This document shows, one piece after another, positions 24,413 to 35,862 of a DNA stretch of 64,000 bases; the first letter of the stretch is position 1, and the number at the start of each line of letters is the position of its first letter. The DNA is taken from positions 20,300,715 to 20,364,714 of the forward strand of contig CM038720.1 in NCBI GenBank assembly GCA_021613375.1, read 5' to 3'. Below the pieces are notes generated by a model. It was not told where the DNA came from. It was given only the letters and a program-made list of their open reading frames with translations, and searched no databases. A program made the translations under genes and the position numbers. Origin of the DNA: Megaleporinus macrocephalus. Lineage: Eukaryota; Chordata; Actinopteri; Characiformes; Anostomidae.

Positions 24413-24962
24413 GTCTTTCCCATTCTCATTGGGCATTGAGAGAGAGAGAGAGGTTAATGTACAATTATACTTTTTGATTACCAACAAAGCATTTGCAAAT
24501 AGTGACATAGAATCTCAATTACTGACTCAAAATATATTGTCAAAATGTCAGAATAATATAATTTTCAGGAGTCAATTACCCCAATATGAAGTTTTAACAG
24601 GTTAAAGCCTGTTAGAGATCAGACTCTCTCTAGATGCCTTTATGCATCTCACATTTATTGTGATAAACTCTGAAATAAGTGCAATGTGAGCAAATGCAGC
24701 ACATTTAGACATTATTTAACCAGCCTTTCAGCTTCTACAGAGAACGGAGACATTTACTTTTAGGAATGAGCCTCAGATTGTTATGTAATTAAAAGCATAA
24801 CATTGTTTCTGTTAGTAGTTGTATGCAAATATATTTAAGCTAGACATTATACAGCTGTGTGGAAAACTCTGGGCACTTAGGACAAATTCACTTCTACACA
24901 TTTTTATGTGCCATTCATTTTTATTAGCATTTGCTGATTTTTTACATATTAGAAAAACATGC

Positions 24963-25014
24963 AACATAAAACGTGGCCTGTGAAAACGTTCCGGCACATT
25001 TCACGTTTTATGTT
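24963..25014. repeat. Perfect 13-bp inverted repeat
   Basis: AACATAAAACGTG at 24963-24975 and CACGTTTTATGTT at 25002-25014 are exact reverse complements around a 26-nt loop. Confidence 0.65.
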
Positions 25015-25484
25015 TCATTGTTATAAAACAGTCTAGTTTAAGTTTGACCACTAGTTACAATGTCCCACTATTTTCCCATCGTCAACATTCCACTTATAAC
25101 TCAGAAGACGTGTGTATGTTCACTGGTTGTTTTGACAATAAATAAAATGGCTAGAGCTGTGGTGTAGACAGTATGACCAGGACTGCACTGAAATCTCTAC
25201 AGTCTCCACATTCAGCCATTTCACACTACACACTCTGAACAGAGTGACTCTGTTCACATTCCAGCCAGCGAGTTGTTCAGAAATTTAGAAAAATCTGTGA
25301 AATTCCCCTTTAACAAAAAATAACATTCAGCAGTTTAAATACAATCAAGTGTCTATTTAACAGAGCAAGACACCAAGCATTAGTGTCCTTTGGCACTCTC
25401 AGACTTCATCTGACAGATCTGGAGGAAGTCCATCAGCACAGTGTGAAAGCAGATTTTGAAACAGGCCCTTGATGAACACCAGCG

Positions 25485-25490
25485 TTTATT
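25485..25490 (-). promoter_or_regulatory. hsdl2: Candidate hsdl2 polyadenylation signal
   Basis: AATAAA on the minus strand about 430 nt beyond the hsdl2 stop codon. Confidence 0.4.
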
Positions 25491-25916
25491 TGTTTGTTTT
25501 ACAGTTTGTTTGTTTTATAGTTCTGCTGAAATATGACTGGAGGTCAAATGTCTCAGGTTCAGTGGGTTCAGCTCAACAGCTGTTTGGCGTGGACGTGTGG
25601 GAAGAGTTATGTAGCTTATCGTAACTGGACGTATCCAAATTAATGTACAGTCTGGATAGAAATAATCTACATCAAACATGATCTAAAACACATGAAGAGT
25701 TAAAAACACACTGGTCAGTTCAGTTTCACACACATGGCTTTAGTACAATGAATTCAACAGCTGCCAGTGTTTTTAGGCTTTAATGGTACATGAAGGAAGA
25801 GAAATGTCTACATTACTGTATTATGCTTAGTTGATGGTTTAATAATAAAAAATATTATTTTGAACACCTGAGAAAAAGATGTCCACTAATTAAGGCAGAA
25901 GGCAGGACGGTCCTAG

Positions 25917-26032
25917 TTACAGCTTGGACTTGTTCATCATAGCCATCATCTTCTCCATCTTGATGGCCAATGCCATGTCCCCCTTGATCTTCAACTTGCC
26001 GGACATGAAGGCCATGGTCGGCTTTAATTTCC
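25917..26032 (-). CDS. hsdl2: hsdl2 exon 11 (SCP2 end, SKL tail)
   Basis: Acceptor TTTACAG. It encodes GKLKPTMAFMSGKLKIKG and MEKMMAMMNKSKL, then TAA at 25917-25919. Confidence 0.93.
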
Positions 26033-26746
26033 CTGTAAATACAGTTAATATTAGCACTCAATCCATTATTTCTTTAAGCAGCTTATTACCAGCCAATTCA
26101 ACTCTTCTGCCATGAAATGATTTATCTCTGCCTTTCGTTGACTTCTTAAAAATACATAATTATTAAGTTTCACATAAATATAATAAGATACATACGCAAA
26201 ACATTACATTTTAAAAGATAAGCTTCCCTCTGATTGTTGGCATATATTTTCTCCTGTCAGTGGATAAACACAGCACAGCTAATTCTCTTACCTGCAAACA
26301 TCTTGATAAAGTCGTCACTGTCCAAGCTCATCACAACATCAGCTTTGGCTGGTGGCTCCCCGCTGCCCACACTGCCCGCGTCATTCTTCAGGTCAATGTA
26401 CCAAACCCCAGCATGCTCTCCTGAAAAAGAAACACAAAATAAACCATTGTGTTGCAGGAAGAGAACCAGAAATCTAACATGGCTGGTTTAGACACAGCAA
26501 GGATGATCAGGACACACCAGATAAGTCAAATTTGTAAACTCCCTGCGTGTTCTTGACCAGCTCTGGACCGAGAATGCCCTTGATCACGTTAAAAGTTTCA
26601 CTAATGGGCCCATTGTAAGTAGCTTCAGCGCTGGATTTCCCACCCTCCCTTGAAAGCAGGACTGGCACCTGAGAAAACATAATTCACAACAAAAGTTAAT
26701 GTAACCAAAGATTCACCTTATTTCACCGGCTGGTATATTACTGAGA

Positions 26747-26820
<74 letters not shown>

Positions 26821-29800
26821 CTTTATGATAATCAATCAGATAAAAGAATCACAGCTCAAATACACTCACTGTCCATTTGATCAGCTCCACATACCATGTA
26901 CACATACATACACATGCCTGAAGATATCTTGATATTTATTCACAAGTGTCTTCAGATGTAACATAATGATAGCTGGGTATGATACAGTATGATACAGTGA
27001 CCCTGTGACGTATTTGAACGTTTATGTCCTACTCAAAAATGTATTGAGCTCACTGTGTTAGTTAACAAATTAAATGATTCATGATCCCAGCACAAGCTCA
27101 CTGACAGCCCTGAAAGACAAACAGCACCACATTTCAATGTTTCCACCTGTCTGCTACAGTCTAGCAGGAGCTCTTCTCCGGGTTTTCTCTACACAGAAAG
27201 TGAACCATCAGGTTGAAGTTGTGCGAAAAGTCTTGTTATGTGCTCTTATTTCATCTTTCTTAGATTACTGCAATCAACTTCACATCAGTAACACCTCAAA
27301 ATTCAGCTGTAAACTGCTCACGGGCACTAAGAAACAAAACAGACAGCGTTCCTGTTTCAGCTTTGCTCCACTGGCTCCCTGCTTATTACAGTTAAAGTTT
27401 ATTGTATTTGTTTTTAAGGCCCTTAATGGAGTTGCACCTTCATATATCTCAGCGTTAATAAAACTTCTTACTCGTCCCAGCTCCATGAGGCCTTTGGATC
27501 AGTTGCTCTTGGCTGTTTCATGGCCAGTCTTGGCTGACGCGTAAGGGTGACTGAGCTTTTGCAGCTGCCGTGCCAAAACTCTGCAACAGTCTTTTTTTAC
27601 CGGTTAGCTTTTTAAATGACCAGGTTGTGTGAGATTACTGTGCATGTTGAGTGTTCATGTACTTAATAACTGAATTGTATTTGTACAGCATTTTGGTTTT
27701 AAATGTGTTTTCTAAATAAATTATTCACTTCTCTACTTACTGCTAGATTTCTATGCAGCTGTTGCTAGCCAGGGACCTGTGCTACACACGTTAAGTCGGT
27801 GCAGTGTGAATTGTAATGGGCATGTTTTTAATTTAGTTTGCAAACTGCTGTCCTAAAGCCTTGAAACTGCACCAGTTGTCAACTGTATAGTAAGCATAAG
27901 CAGTAACTACAAATTAATCCACAACACTCACCATAATCCTTCATTTGCTGCTCAAGCTTCTCTGGCTCCTCGTCAAGGAAGAAGTCAGGAAGCAACGGGT
28001 GTCCTGAGTAAAACAAACAACATCAACAACGACTTAAAGGGGTTAAAAACCCACCAATCTGCTTGAATAAATGGATAACATGTAAACAGAAGTGGTTTTG
28101 GGTAAATGTTCTGTTCTAGAGAACCTAGAGATTAGAGACGGTTATAGGGAGTCAGAACAGTTTACAGTGGTGGTGAATGGAACCAGACGTCCACCTCTAA
28201 AAAGTCCCTCACAGAAAGTTATTATATGAAATGGTTATGAATAGACTGTTTTGGTCTAAAATGTACTTTAATCAACTAATTTTATTCCATTCATGGTGGA
28301 AGGATACATTATAAAAAGATTTTTGACTAAAATAAACAGCATTACATACAGAAACTCAGAAGGCGTGTACGTTTTAAATAAAATTGTTATATTTGGCTCC
28401 GTTTACCACCACTATAAACACAGTCCTTAAGTTTATTTCCAACTGAATTATGTACCACTCTGATTAACTCTGTTTACATCGCAGTCGTCTAATTACGCAA
28501 CATTTGTTAAAAGTCAGCCAAGTTTAACTTAATTTACCATAAATGCTCTATAACAATCATGTAACACTGATATAAATGACAGGTAGTGATGTTAGGTGGT
28601 TGGCTAACAGCTGAACGTCTTCACTCTAAGCCATGATAAGAGTAATATGGCGGATGCTGGATGTTTCCATTTTACATTTTAAAAATCTGATATTCCACAA
28701 ACTTTCACGTAATTTACCAAAATTACAAGTAACACGTCCCCTCATCCCTTCCTAATATATTAATATGATGATTTATTACTATAAAGTGTTTTACTCCTCA
28801 CCAGGTTAAATGACAAATAAAGTGTTTAGGTAGTCACGGGTTCTTAGTGTTTAGATAAAAGAGAGTCATTAAACACTATATTAAACAATACATAAACAAA
28901 ACATTACCGTACTTTAGATTTAGATATACAGTCATATGCAAACATCTGGTTGCTCCAGTCAAATGACTTTGTGGATTCTTTAAGTGCAAATACTACATAT
29001 ATATTTGTAGTTGTAGACGAGGTGACGCCTGGTTCATATCACCACCAGGTTTCTCAACAAATAAATCAAAATGAACAAATTACTCTGAGAGACTTTGTTA
29101 TAGCTTAACAATCAAATTACAGTGAAATCGTTGGAATTCCACTTTACAGCTTTGTTTGCTGATGCTCTAGGCTAGCAGTAAAATGTAAAGTTACCTGGAA
29201 CGACTGCATATATGTCAAGCTCTTTAATGCCCTCCTTCTTCAGGATTTCCTCGTCAATAACAAACTGTCCTGTATAGCTGACAGGCTTGCTAAGGATGGC
29301 GTAGGCGGCGTCAGCCATGATTTCAACTTTTCTGCACTGTTTTGATATTCCACTTCCTCCCAGCATGTCCATTGCAGCCGTCTGAATAGCTTTATCGTAC
29401 AGGAAATAAAATAAATGATGAACACTTATTAACCGTTTAACAGCCATTACCACCAGTGACTCATAGAGAAACCACACAACAGCGAAAGCATCCAACACAA
29501 CTCACCTGTTCTGGGCCACAAGGCATTAACAGCAATGGAGCCCCGGAATTCTTCAGCCATTCCAAGGACACACATGGACATGCCGTATTTTGCCATGGTG
29601 TACGCTGTGTACAGAGTTAGAACAGGTGAGAGAAAAGCTCATATTGTAATAGCAGACCACATAAGTGGTTTCAGGCGTACCTGTATGGTTTTTAAACCAG
29701 ATGGGATTAAGGTTCAGTGGTGGACTGAGGTTGAGAATGTGAGGGTTCTTGCTCTTCAAGAGATGTGGGATGCACAGCTTAGACCTAGTTCATGAGAAGA

Positions 29801-32800
29801 GGACAAGATTAGTTGCGGAATGAAAATATAACCTGAAGCTTGAGTGGACAAAATAAAGAGGTTAGAGAAACAACCATCATATAGCAGTAAGAGACATTAA
29901 AGGGAAAATATTCTGTGTTTTTCTGGAATTTTCTATGCTTTCTCTGGAGGTCCTTATAACACTTATATGTGGTTTCAGCTCCAACATGAGAGGATGAAGA
30001 AGTAGTGCTGCTCTGATGCTGTATTCTAAACACTTGCCTCCCGTAAATGCAACGATGGCTAAAGCTCTAGACGAGCGACCAGCAGCCCCTTCCAACAAGA
30101 AAAGTTCAGCAGAAAACAAAAGAAGTGATATAAATAGAAGCAGAACTACAATTAACATCGCTGACACTCTTGGAGAGTAAAAGGATGAAGTTTGCTATTA
30201 AACTCATTTCTTCTACGCTGGTAAGGAGTGAAGAAGGAGGATGCGGGAGTATGCACTTTCTAATGATGTGTTGTGAAGTGAATAAAGTTTTTGTTACTGT
30301 GCCTTTAAGACCAATATATGCCAAAAACAGACTATTACATAATCATTATCCAAACTCTCTTCATTCCTAAAAATTCAACAGGCTGTTTTAGTTACTGCGA
30401 CATTAAAGAGCCCATGTTGTGGAAAACTGAACTATACTGACTCACTATACTAAAATAAAAGAGCTTGAGGTAGTACGTAAACAACCCAATTTTCAAAACA
30501 CATCATTCAATCCACAGTCCATACAGTCAGTATACGTAAACAAAGCTGCAGAAATCACCTTTTTTAAAATGTATGGCTTCTGTGATGTCACAAAAACTGA
30601 TTCAGCCTACAGCAGTTTAGCTCAGACACTTAACACCGAAGTAATAAGGAACATTTTAACCCGGATCAGAAAAGCAGTCATTTCCATACACCAGTGTTTA
30701 AGTGGCAGGACAAAAACAGCATGCTGAATTCTGAGGGACGGGAAAAACAGATATGCTGTAAGACTGCAGGGAATTAATTACTAATGTTTACAAGCCACAC
30801 AGACATCTACAGCCTAACCATGTTTCTACTCACGTCAGATACGTTCCTCTGAGATTAATGCCCAACATGAGGTCCACTTTCTTCATGGGAGTATCCAGAG
30901 TTCCCGTTAGGTTGATGGCACTGGCGTTGTTCACTAGGATGTCAATCCCTATAAGCACAATCAGCAAAAGACTAACACTTACAAACAGCACAGACTCTAA
31001 ATAACTAAGTCATTCTGAAAGGTTTGGTGTGAAACACTTCATTTTAGAATATTGTTCACAGTGGTCGTGATAGAAACCAGACATCCACCTCTCTCAAAAA
31101 CTCTCTCCCAGGAAGTTATTACAGTAAAAATGGTTAGATATATTCTGCCTGATGTCTAAGACACTGTCTCAATATCTACGTATTATATCTTCAGATTTTA
31201 CTAAGAGCAACATGACACAGAAAACGTTAAACTAGTGAATACAATGGCAGACATGGTGACCCCAGATCTGAAGCATTGTACACTAAACCCTTGAAGAATT
31301 ATTATTAAAAAATAGTTGAATTTCCCTTTTAACGACTTCATAATTCTGATTTCCTAACAAAAGTATAAACCACAGTTTGTTCCCATCCTAATAAATCATT
31401 TAGTCCAAAGTTTCTCATAGCTGTCCCCAGATGTTCTGGTTACGAGATAAAGTCTGGGCCCACATGTTTGATATTGTTCAGGGTGCTCACAGCACACAAT
31501 TTGAAGTAATGTATTAAAGGGCTCATTCTAGTTTTCCAAAACAGCTAATTATTGCAACGATTAAGAAACAATGCGTTGTGCAGCTGCGTCCCTGCGTATG
31601 GGACATAAAACAATAACCCCAGCTACACTCCATCTGTTCTGAGTCTGTGACTCACCTCCAAATTTCTGCACCGCACTTTCCACCGCATCACTGATCTGCT
31701 TCTCATCACGGACGTCTACGATACACGCCAAAGCCTTCCCGCCCGCCGCCTCAACTGCCCGACAAACAAGACAGGGGACATTAGAGCTGCCACAATCTCA
31801 GAACCTAGAAACAGCACTGTTTGGCTTTCGAATGCTGCTCTGAGGGTCCTACTTTCTTCAGCTGCGGTGTAGATAGTGCCGGGAAGCTTGGGGTGGGCTT
31901 CAGCAGTTTTGGCTGCTATGACCACATTGGCACCGTCCTTGGCAGCTTTGAGAGCGATGGCTTTACCGATGCCTCGACTCGCACCCGTGATAAACAGGGT
32001 GTATCCGGAGAGTTTTCTGTAAACAAAGCACAGGTTAAAAGCTAAAGGATAAATAATATACAAAAAATATTTAAATACACAATAATGCAGGTTTTATTAC
32101 ATTCAGCAATGAACAGCAGTACATCACAAAAAAATTTTCAATCCTGTGACAGATCAGTCCATATATGGAAACTTCACTTCACTATTTCTTCATCCTCTCA
32201 TGTTGGACTGATTCCACTCCACACTGCAGTAACTCACTATCACTTCTTCAGATTTTTAGGTGTTTACTGATTAATAAAGTAATTGAATTGAGGTAAATGA
32301 ATGTATTTATTAAGATTAGTTGATGTTGGCTTTGTATTCGCAGCTTCTTGTCTGAAATTTGTTCCTCTGTGTAACTGCAGCAACATTTAAGAACAGAAAC
32401 ACTGAACTAGAAGCGGGTGAATGAGAAGCTTAACTTAAACTTAAGCTTTAGCAGTTTGGGTCACCACTTTTATTAGTCTCAGTAAAGCCTAAATACAGCA
32501 ATAAAGCGGAATGTTCTGAACTCTACAGAATACACAGAGCCAGTCCGCCTAATCTAGCTGATCATCTTCCCGTTGTGTTTTCTGGAGATTGGATACAAAG
32601 TGTCTACATATTGTTTCATTAATTTTATTAGGTCTTCATTCACCTACAGTCATGAAGCTACAGTAACAGTGACAATACCCAGCTATGCTACAGCACAGGT
32701 GGGGTAGGGGACAAGGTCATCTTAATGATGCAGTCGAATATTATGAAAAAAAACCCAAAACACTTCAAGCTGACATATTCCTCAGAACTTCAATATAAGT

Positions 32801-33516
32801 GGACAGAGCTAAACTGCTGTGGGCAAAATAGGTGGATATATGTAAATGAGTTGTTTCGTGTGACATCACAGAAACTGTGGATTCCAAGCAGGCTGTTTCA
32901 GCAGTTTGGGTTTTATATATATATTTGGACTGCAGGGGCTGGGAAATGAGCATTCAATCTTAAAGCATGTTTACATATTCCTTTAGACTGCTTTTTTTTA
33001 AAGTAAGAGAAATGTGTTTTTTCTTGTTATGGGCCCTTTAAAGCATTGGGAGCAGAAGGCAGTGTCACTGGCACCAATGCCCTGAATATAGGGGAAAGGT
33101 CATGTGGCCCAATGAATGTCCTAGCTTGACACATTTAGATTGCTAAGATTCTTTGGTACGTGTTAGTAAGTTATATTACAAAATTAAGATTGTATAGTTT
33201 ATAAAGTTTATGTGAAGTGAAGTCTTGACTGGTTCACAAAGACTCTTCAAATCCAGTGATCAGCAGCAAAGCTGAAGGGTGACACTTCAGTTTTGCACAA
33301 GCCCAATGAGATTCCAACACATTCAACACTGCATGCAAAACATCAGGGTCAATTCAAGTGAGCAGCCAGCTCAGAACTACTGACTACGTCGATGCAGAAA
33401 GGCTCAATATTAACCAGCTAGTAAGTTTGCAGCTTTAGCTTGGACAGGTAGGAGATGAAGCGAGACTGTAGCTGTTTACTGAAAGGAAGCACTTCTCACC
33501 CCGTGTTCTGCAGCAT
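25917..33516 (-). CDS. hsdl2: Hydroxysteroid dehydrogenase-like protein 2 (SDR + SCP2)
   Basis: Eleven coding exons run from 33516 to 25917 with GT-AG introns. The N-terminal part is a short-chain dehydrogenase: nucleotide-binding TGASRGIG (residues 16-23), NNASA, catalytic Ser in LNLSPPLNLNP, and YTMAK. After a linker the last about 110 residues are an SCP2 sterol-carrier domain (KPTMAFMSGKLKIKGDMALA). The protein ends SKL, a canonical peroxisomal import signal; family members are linked to peroxisomes or mitochondria and lipid metabolism, but the substrate is not settled. Exons sum to 1261 nt, one more than a multiple of three. The excess lies in exon 9, and an acceptor 7 nt downstream gives 1254 nt (417 residues), near the usual family length. 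The neighbour is kiaa1958, as in human 9q32. Confidence 0.93.
26292..26420 (-). CDS. hsdl2: hsdl2 exon 10 (SCP2)
   Basis: 129 nt, phase 1 in and out. It encodes GEHAGVWYIDLKNDAGSVGS and ADVVMSLDSDDFIKMFAG. Donor GCAG|GTAAGA. Confidence 0.92.
26518..26668 (-). CDS. hsdl2: hsdl2 exon 9 (linker and SCP2 start; frame anomaly)
   Basis: From the acceptor TTTTCTCAG at 26669 the carried frame reads GASPAFKGG, then stops at TGA six codons later. The downstream homologous part (NGPISETFNVIKG, QGVYKFDLSG) is in the next frame. One surplus G in the run AAGGGAGGGTGGGAAA would explain this. A second acceptor (GTGCCAG, exon start 26661) joins directly in the good frame and costs seven bases. Either the exon uses that site, or the base is a sequencing error or a null allele. 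Confidence 0.8.
26750..26819. repeat. (AT)n microsatellite
   Basis: Uninterrupted AT dinucleotides, about 34 copies. Confidence 0.95.
27090..27595 (+). mobile_element. Decayed LINE reverse-transcriptase 3' fragment
   Basis: An open stretch reads VLLCALISSFLDYCNQLHIS, then FIVFVFKALNGVAPSYIS and, after a frame break, AFAAAVPKLCNSL. These phrases are typical of the C-terminal end of L2/CR1-type LINE ORF2 in fish (SRLDYCN, YKALNGLAP, FSVAAPKLWNSLP). It is truncated and interrupted, and lies antisense to hsdl2. Confidence 0.7.
27932..28003 (-). CDS. hsdl2: hsdl2 exon 8
   Basis: 72 nt, phase 1 in and out. It encodes GHPLLPDFFLDEEPEKLEQQ and MKDY. Donor TATG|GTGAGT. Confidence 0.92.
28004..29194 (-). 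other. hsdl2: hsdl2 intron 7
   Basis: No exon on either strand. A dispersed repeat A copy lies near 28085-28340, and AT-rich single-copy-looking DNA fills the rest. Confidence 0.5.
28085..28340. repeat. Dispersed repeat A copy
   Basis: Contains CAGTGGTGGTGAATGGAACC and GAAATGGTTATGAATAGACT, phrases that recur at 31018, 33955, 39480, 39970, 48110, 49110, 49560 and 52430. Boundaries are approximate. Confidence 0.6.
29195..29389 (-). CDS. hsdl2: hsdl2 exon 7
   Basis: 195 nt, phase 1 in and out. It encodes AIQTAAMDMLGGSGISKQCR, then ADAAYAILSKPVSYTGQFVI and KELDIYAVVPG. Acceptor GATAAAG. Confidence 0.93.
29506..29604 (-). CDS. hsdl2: hsdl2 exon 6 (catalytic YxxxK)
   Basis: 99 nt. It encodes AYTMAKYGMSMCVLGMAEEF and GSIAVNALWPRT, with the SDR catalytic Tyr and Lys in YTMAK. 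Acceptor CTGTACACAG, donor ACAG|GTGAGT. Confidence 0.94.
29681..29784 (-). CDS. hsdl2: hsdl2 exon 5 (catalytic Ser)
   Basis: 104 nt, phase 2 in and 1 out. It encodes SKLCIPHLLKSKNPHILNLS, then PPLNLNPIWFKNHT. Acceptor AACTAG, donor ACAG|GTACGC. Confidence 0.93.
29785..30833 (-). other. hsdl2: hsdl2 intron 4
   Basis: No exon. Mostly dispersed repeat DNA: 29975-30310 shares ACATGAGAGGAT.AAGAAGTA with 12485 and, inverted, 32180; 30390-30640 belongs to repeat B. Confidence 0.55.
29975..30310. repeat. Dispersed repeat related to 12390-13210
   Basis: Shares AACATGAGAGGAT, GCTGTATTCTAA-like and GGAGAG..GGATGAAGTTTG phrases with the region at 12485-13030, and an inverted CCTCTCATGTTGG with 32193. 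Autonomous parts were not seen. Confidence 0.5.
30834..30948 (-). CDS. hsdl2: hsdl2 exon 4 (NNASA)
   Basis: 115 nt, phase 1 in and 2 out. It encodes GIDILVNNASAINLTGTLDT, then PMKKVDLMLGINLRGTYLT. Donor CTGAC|GTGAGT. Confidence 0.94.
30949..31655 (-). other. hsdl2: hsdl2 intron 3
   Basis: No exon. A dispersed repeat A copy lies near 31018-31200. Confidence 0.5.
31656..31754 (-). CDS. hsdl2: hsdl2 exon 3
   Basis: 99 nt, phase 1 in and out. It encodes IEAAGGKALACIVDVRDEKQ, then ISDAVESAVQKFG. Donor GGAG|GTGAGT. Confidence 0.94.
31853..32016 (-). CDS. hsdl2: hsdl2 exon 2 (nucleotide-binding motif)
   Basis: 164 nt, phase 2 in and 1 out. It encodes KLSGYTLFITGASRGIGKAI and AKTAEAHPKLPGTIYTAAEE, with the SDR TGxxxGxG motif. 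Acceptor TTGTTTACAG. Confidence 0.95.
32017..33499 (-). other. hsdl2: hsdl2 intron 1
   Basis: No exon. Contains an inverted phrase of the 29975 repeat near 32193 and a repeat B copy at about 32800-33045. Confidence 0.5.
32800..33045. repeat. Dispersed repeat B copy
   Basis: Carries TGTGACATCACAGAAACTG, CAGGCTGTTTCAGCAGT and ATGGGCCCTTTAAAG. The same order of phrases recurs at 41330-41515; parts recur at 30390, 50940, 51100, 55620 and 16175. Confidence 0.6.
33500..33516 (-). CDS. hsdl2: hsdl2 exon 1 (start)
   Basis: ATG at 33516-33514 opens MLQNT plus two bases of a Gly codon, then donor GG|GTGAGA. It joins to exon 2 as M-L-Q-N-T-G-K-L, the family start. Confidence 0.9.
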
Positions 33517-34225
33517 TGCTCTGTGTAGGAACTCCTCAGGAGAGATGAGAGTCGCGCTGATTTACAGCTCAGTAAGACGCATGTAGAACAGAAGCAGAAC
33601 TGAATTCGCCCTTTAGCCCAAGAGCCCAGTCCAAGATATTTACTAGCAAGAGCGCTCACTCGGGCTCACTTCCTGTGCAACACTTCTGTGGCGCTTCAAA
33701 GATGTAGCGAGCTCGAACATAGCTATCATATCACAGCTGTGTTAAAGCCACACTTGTGTATTTGTTTATTTATTTTAACACCTCCTATATAATAAAATCC
33801 CGCCACACGAGCCACCCACCCAGATTATTTAACGCTTTTAACAAATATTATCTATTAATGACGAGATTATTTCAGGCGATGCTTCTTCAGCGCCCTCTGC
33901 TGTATGGGGGGCGTGTTACGGTATGCTAGGGAGAAATTCCACCGATTTTTCACTCCGAGCGGTTTGGTGTGAAATGCTTCACTTGTAGAGGCTCAGAATT
34001 CTTTACAGAGGTGGGGATACAAATAATAATAAATAATAATAAAATAAAACTTTTCTTTTGGCACTGATTTGCTTTAGTACACCTCATGTATCACTCTGCC
34101 ATGAATCGTTCAAATTAATTTTATATTTAAGGCCAAAACGTTATCACTAAACTATTATAAAAGTTATTTTTGTGTAACAATTTTGTATGCTGGGGCTTTT
34201 AGAGGTGGATATCTAGTTCCCATCA

Positions 34226-34570
34226 CCACCACTGTGATGTGGTGGTGGTGTGTTAGTGTGTGTTGTGCTGGTGTGAGTGGATTAGACACAGCAGTGCTGC
34301 TGGAGTTTTAAACACCTCGATTTCACTACTGAACTGAGAGTAGTACACCAACCAAAACTATCCAGCCAACAGTGTCCTGTGGCTACAGGATGACCAGCAA
34401 CAGATGAGCTGTCGTCTCCGACTTTACATCTTCAAGGTGGAGTAAGAAGGAATGACTATCCGAGTGAACAGTGAGTGGACACAGTGTTTAAAAACCCCAG
34501 CAGCACTGTAAGGCTGTAATTGGACAAATTACAGAGTGCTCCTATGTGGTAAGTGAAGCTGATGGATAAT
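34226..34570 (+). repeat. Dispersed repeat E copy, plus orientation
   Basis: Shares CAGCAACAGATGAGCT, TTACATCTTCAAGGTGGA-like and GTGAACAGTGAGTGGA-like phrases with the inverted copy at 53860-54160. A widespread fish interspersed element of non-coding type. Confidence 0.65.
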
Positions 34571-34611
34571 GAGAGCAGATAAAAGAAGGTGTTTTAATGT
34601 TACCGTTGAAC

Positions 34612-34648
34612 AGTGTGTGTGTATGTGTGTATGTGTGTGTGTGTGTGT
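34612..34648. repeat. (TG)n microsatellite, imperfect
   Basis: TG dinucleotides interrupted by TATG. Confidence 0.85.
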
Positions 34649-35770
34649 ATAAAAATATGTATGTAAATCTATGGACTGTCTGCGAAACTACTATATAGCA
34701 CTATTATACTGACAGATACTGTATCATATTTGTAGTACCAACAGAAACACACACCTACGAAAGCATTTCCAAACTCTTGCAGGGGAAATAAGTGGACGTC
34801 TGTGGATGTGCACACATTGCTTGTGCGTACAAGACTGCAGTAAATCCAGTCCAACTGGTGCAACAAGTTTCCACATGTTTCCAGAACCTAAGAAGATAAC
34901 ATTTCCTCTGTCGTATCCTTCTGACAAGGCGAGCACATCGTCAAGCCCTTATTATAGGCCTATCTACTGAAAACAGCTGTGCATGAAAGTGAGTGAGAAA
35001 TGTAGACAACTGTATGATTTTAAAACTTTACTACCACCAGAATATTAGAATATCTGATTCGCTCTGTGATTTTAAATCAGACAAGAACTCAGATTACAGT
35101 TATTTAAGAAAAGCTTCTCCTTTTCATACATTTTTCTACACCATTTGAGTCACCCTTTACACTGTGTGAACATTTAACGAGGGATAGAAAAGCTCCAAAA
35201 CTGCTTGGAAAGAAATCTCTTTACATTAACCTACAATAAAGATTAAGAAGGTTTTTGACATCTCCTGTAAGGCTCCCAGTGTGCCTCCCCTTTTATTGTG
35301 TCGCCAAAGACAATATGTATATAGTTGTTGTCCAAAGAAAAACGTCATTTGAGCTCAGTAGTTGTCTTTTACATTGAGTAGAAATTTCATGATGAATGGG
35401 CCAATAGAAACGCTCCAGAACTGCTTGGAATATAGACTCTTTACATCAACTTACATTGAAAGTTAAGACATTGAAAGACAAGCTTACATTGAAAGCTAAG
35501 AATGTTTTTGGTCTCTACTGTAAAGTCACTATTTAGCAGATACATGTTTTTTTTGGACAGTGAAGATGTATTAGGGGTGGAAATCACCAAAGACAAAACA
35601 ATATGATATTAGTAAGTCACGTAAAGGTTGTGATATGCATATTTTAAGTATTGTGATCAAGTGTAAATATATGTAAAAAGAAATAAATAAATAAAAAAGC
35701 TGGACAAAAAAGTCTATAAATAAAAAAAATACATTTTCAGCCTGTTAATCTCACCAATTTCAATACAGCA

Positions 35771-35773
<3 letters not shown>

Positions 35774-35857
<84 letters not shown>
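35774..35857. repeat. (AT)n microsatellite
   Basis: About 42 uninterrupted AT dinucleotides. Confidence 0.95.

Positions 35858-35862
<5 letters not shown>

Larger units (their letters stand above)
24001..25484. other. Intergenic DNA between kiaa1958 and hsdl2
   Basis: No exon recognised. It contains a degenerate array of TCATTATTTTGAGA phrases (24235-24412), a short GA run (24438-24451) and a hairpin at 24963-25014 at the end of repeat-like DNA. Confidence 0.5.
26669..27931 (-). other. hsdl2: hsdl2 intron 8
   Basis: Contains the AT microsatellite at 26750-26819 and a plus-strand LINE fragment at about 27090-27595. Confidence 0.7.
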
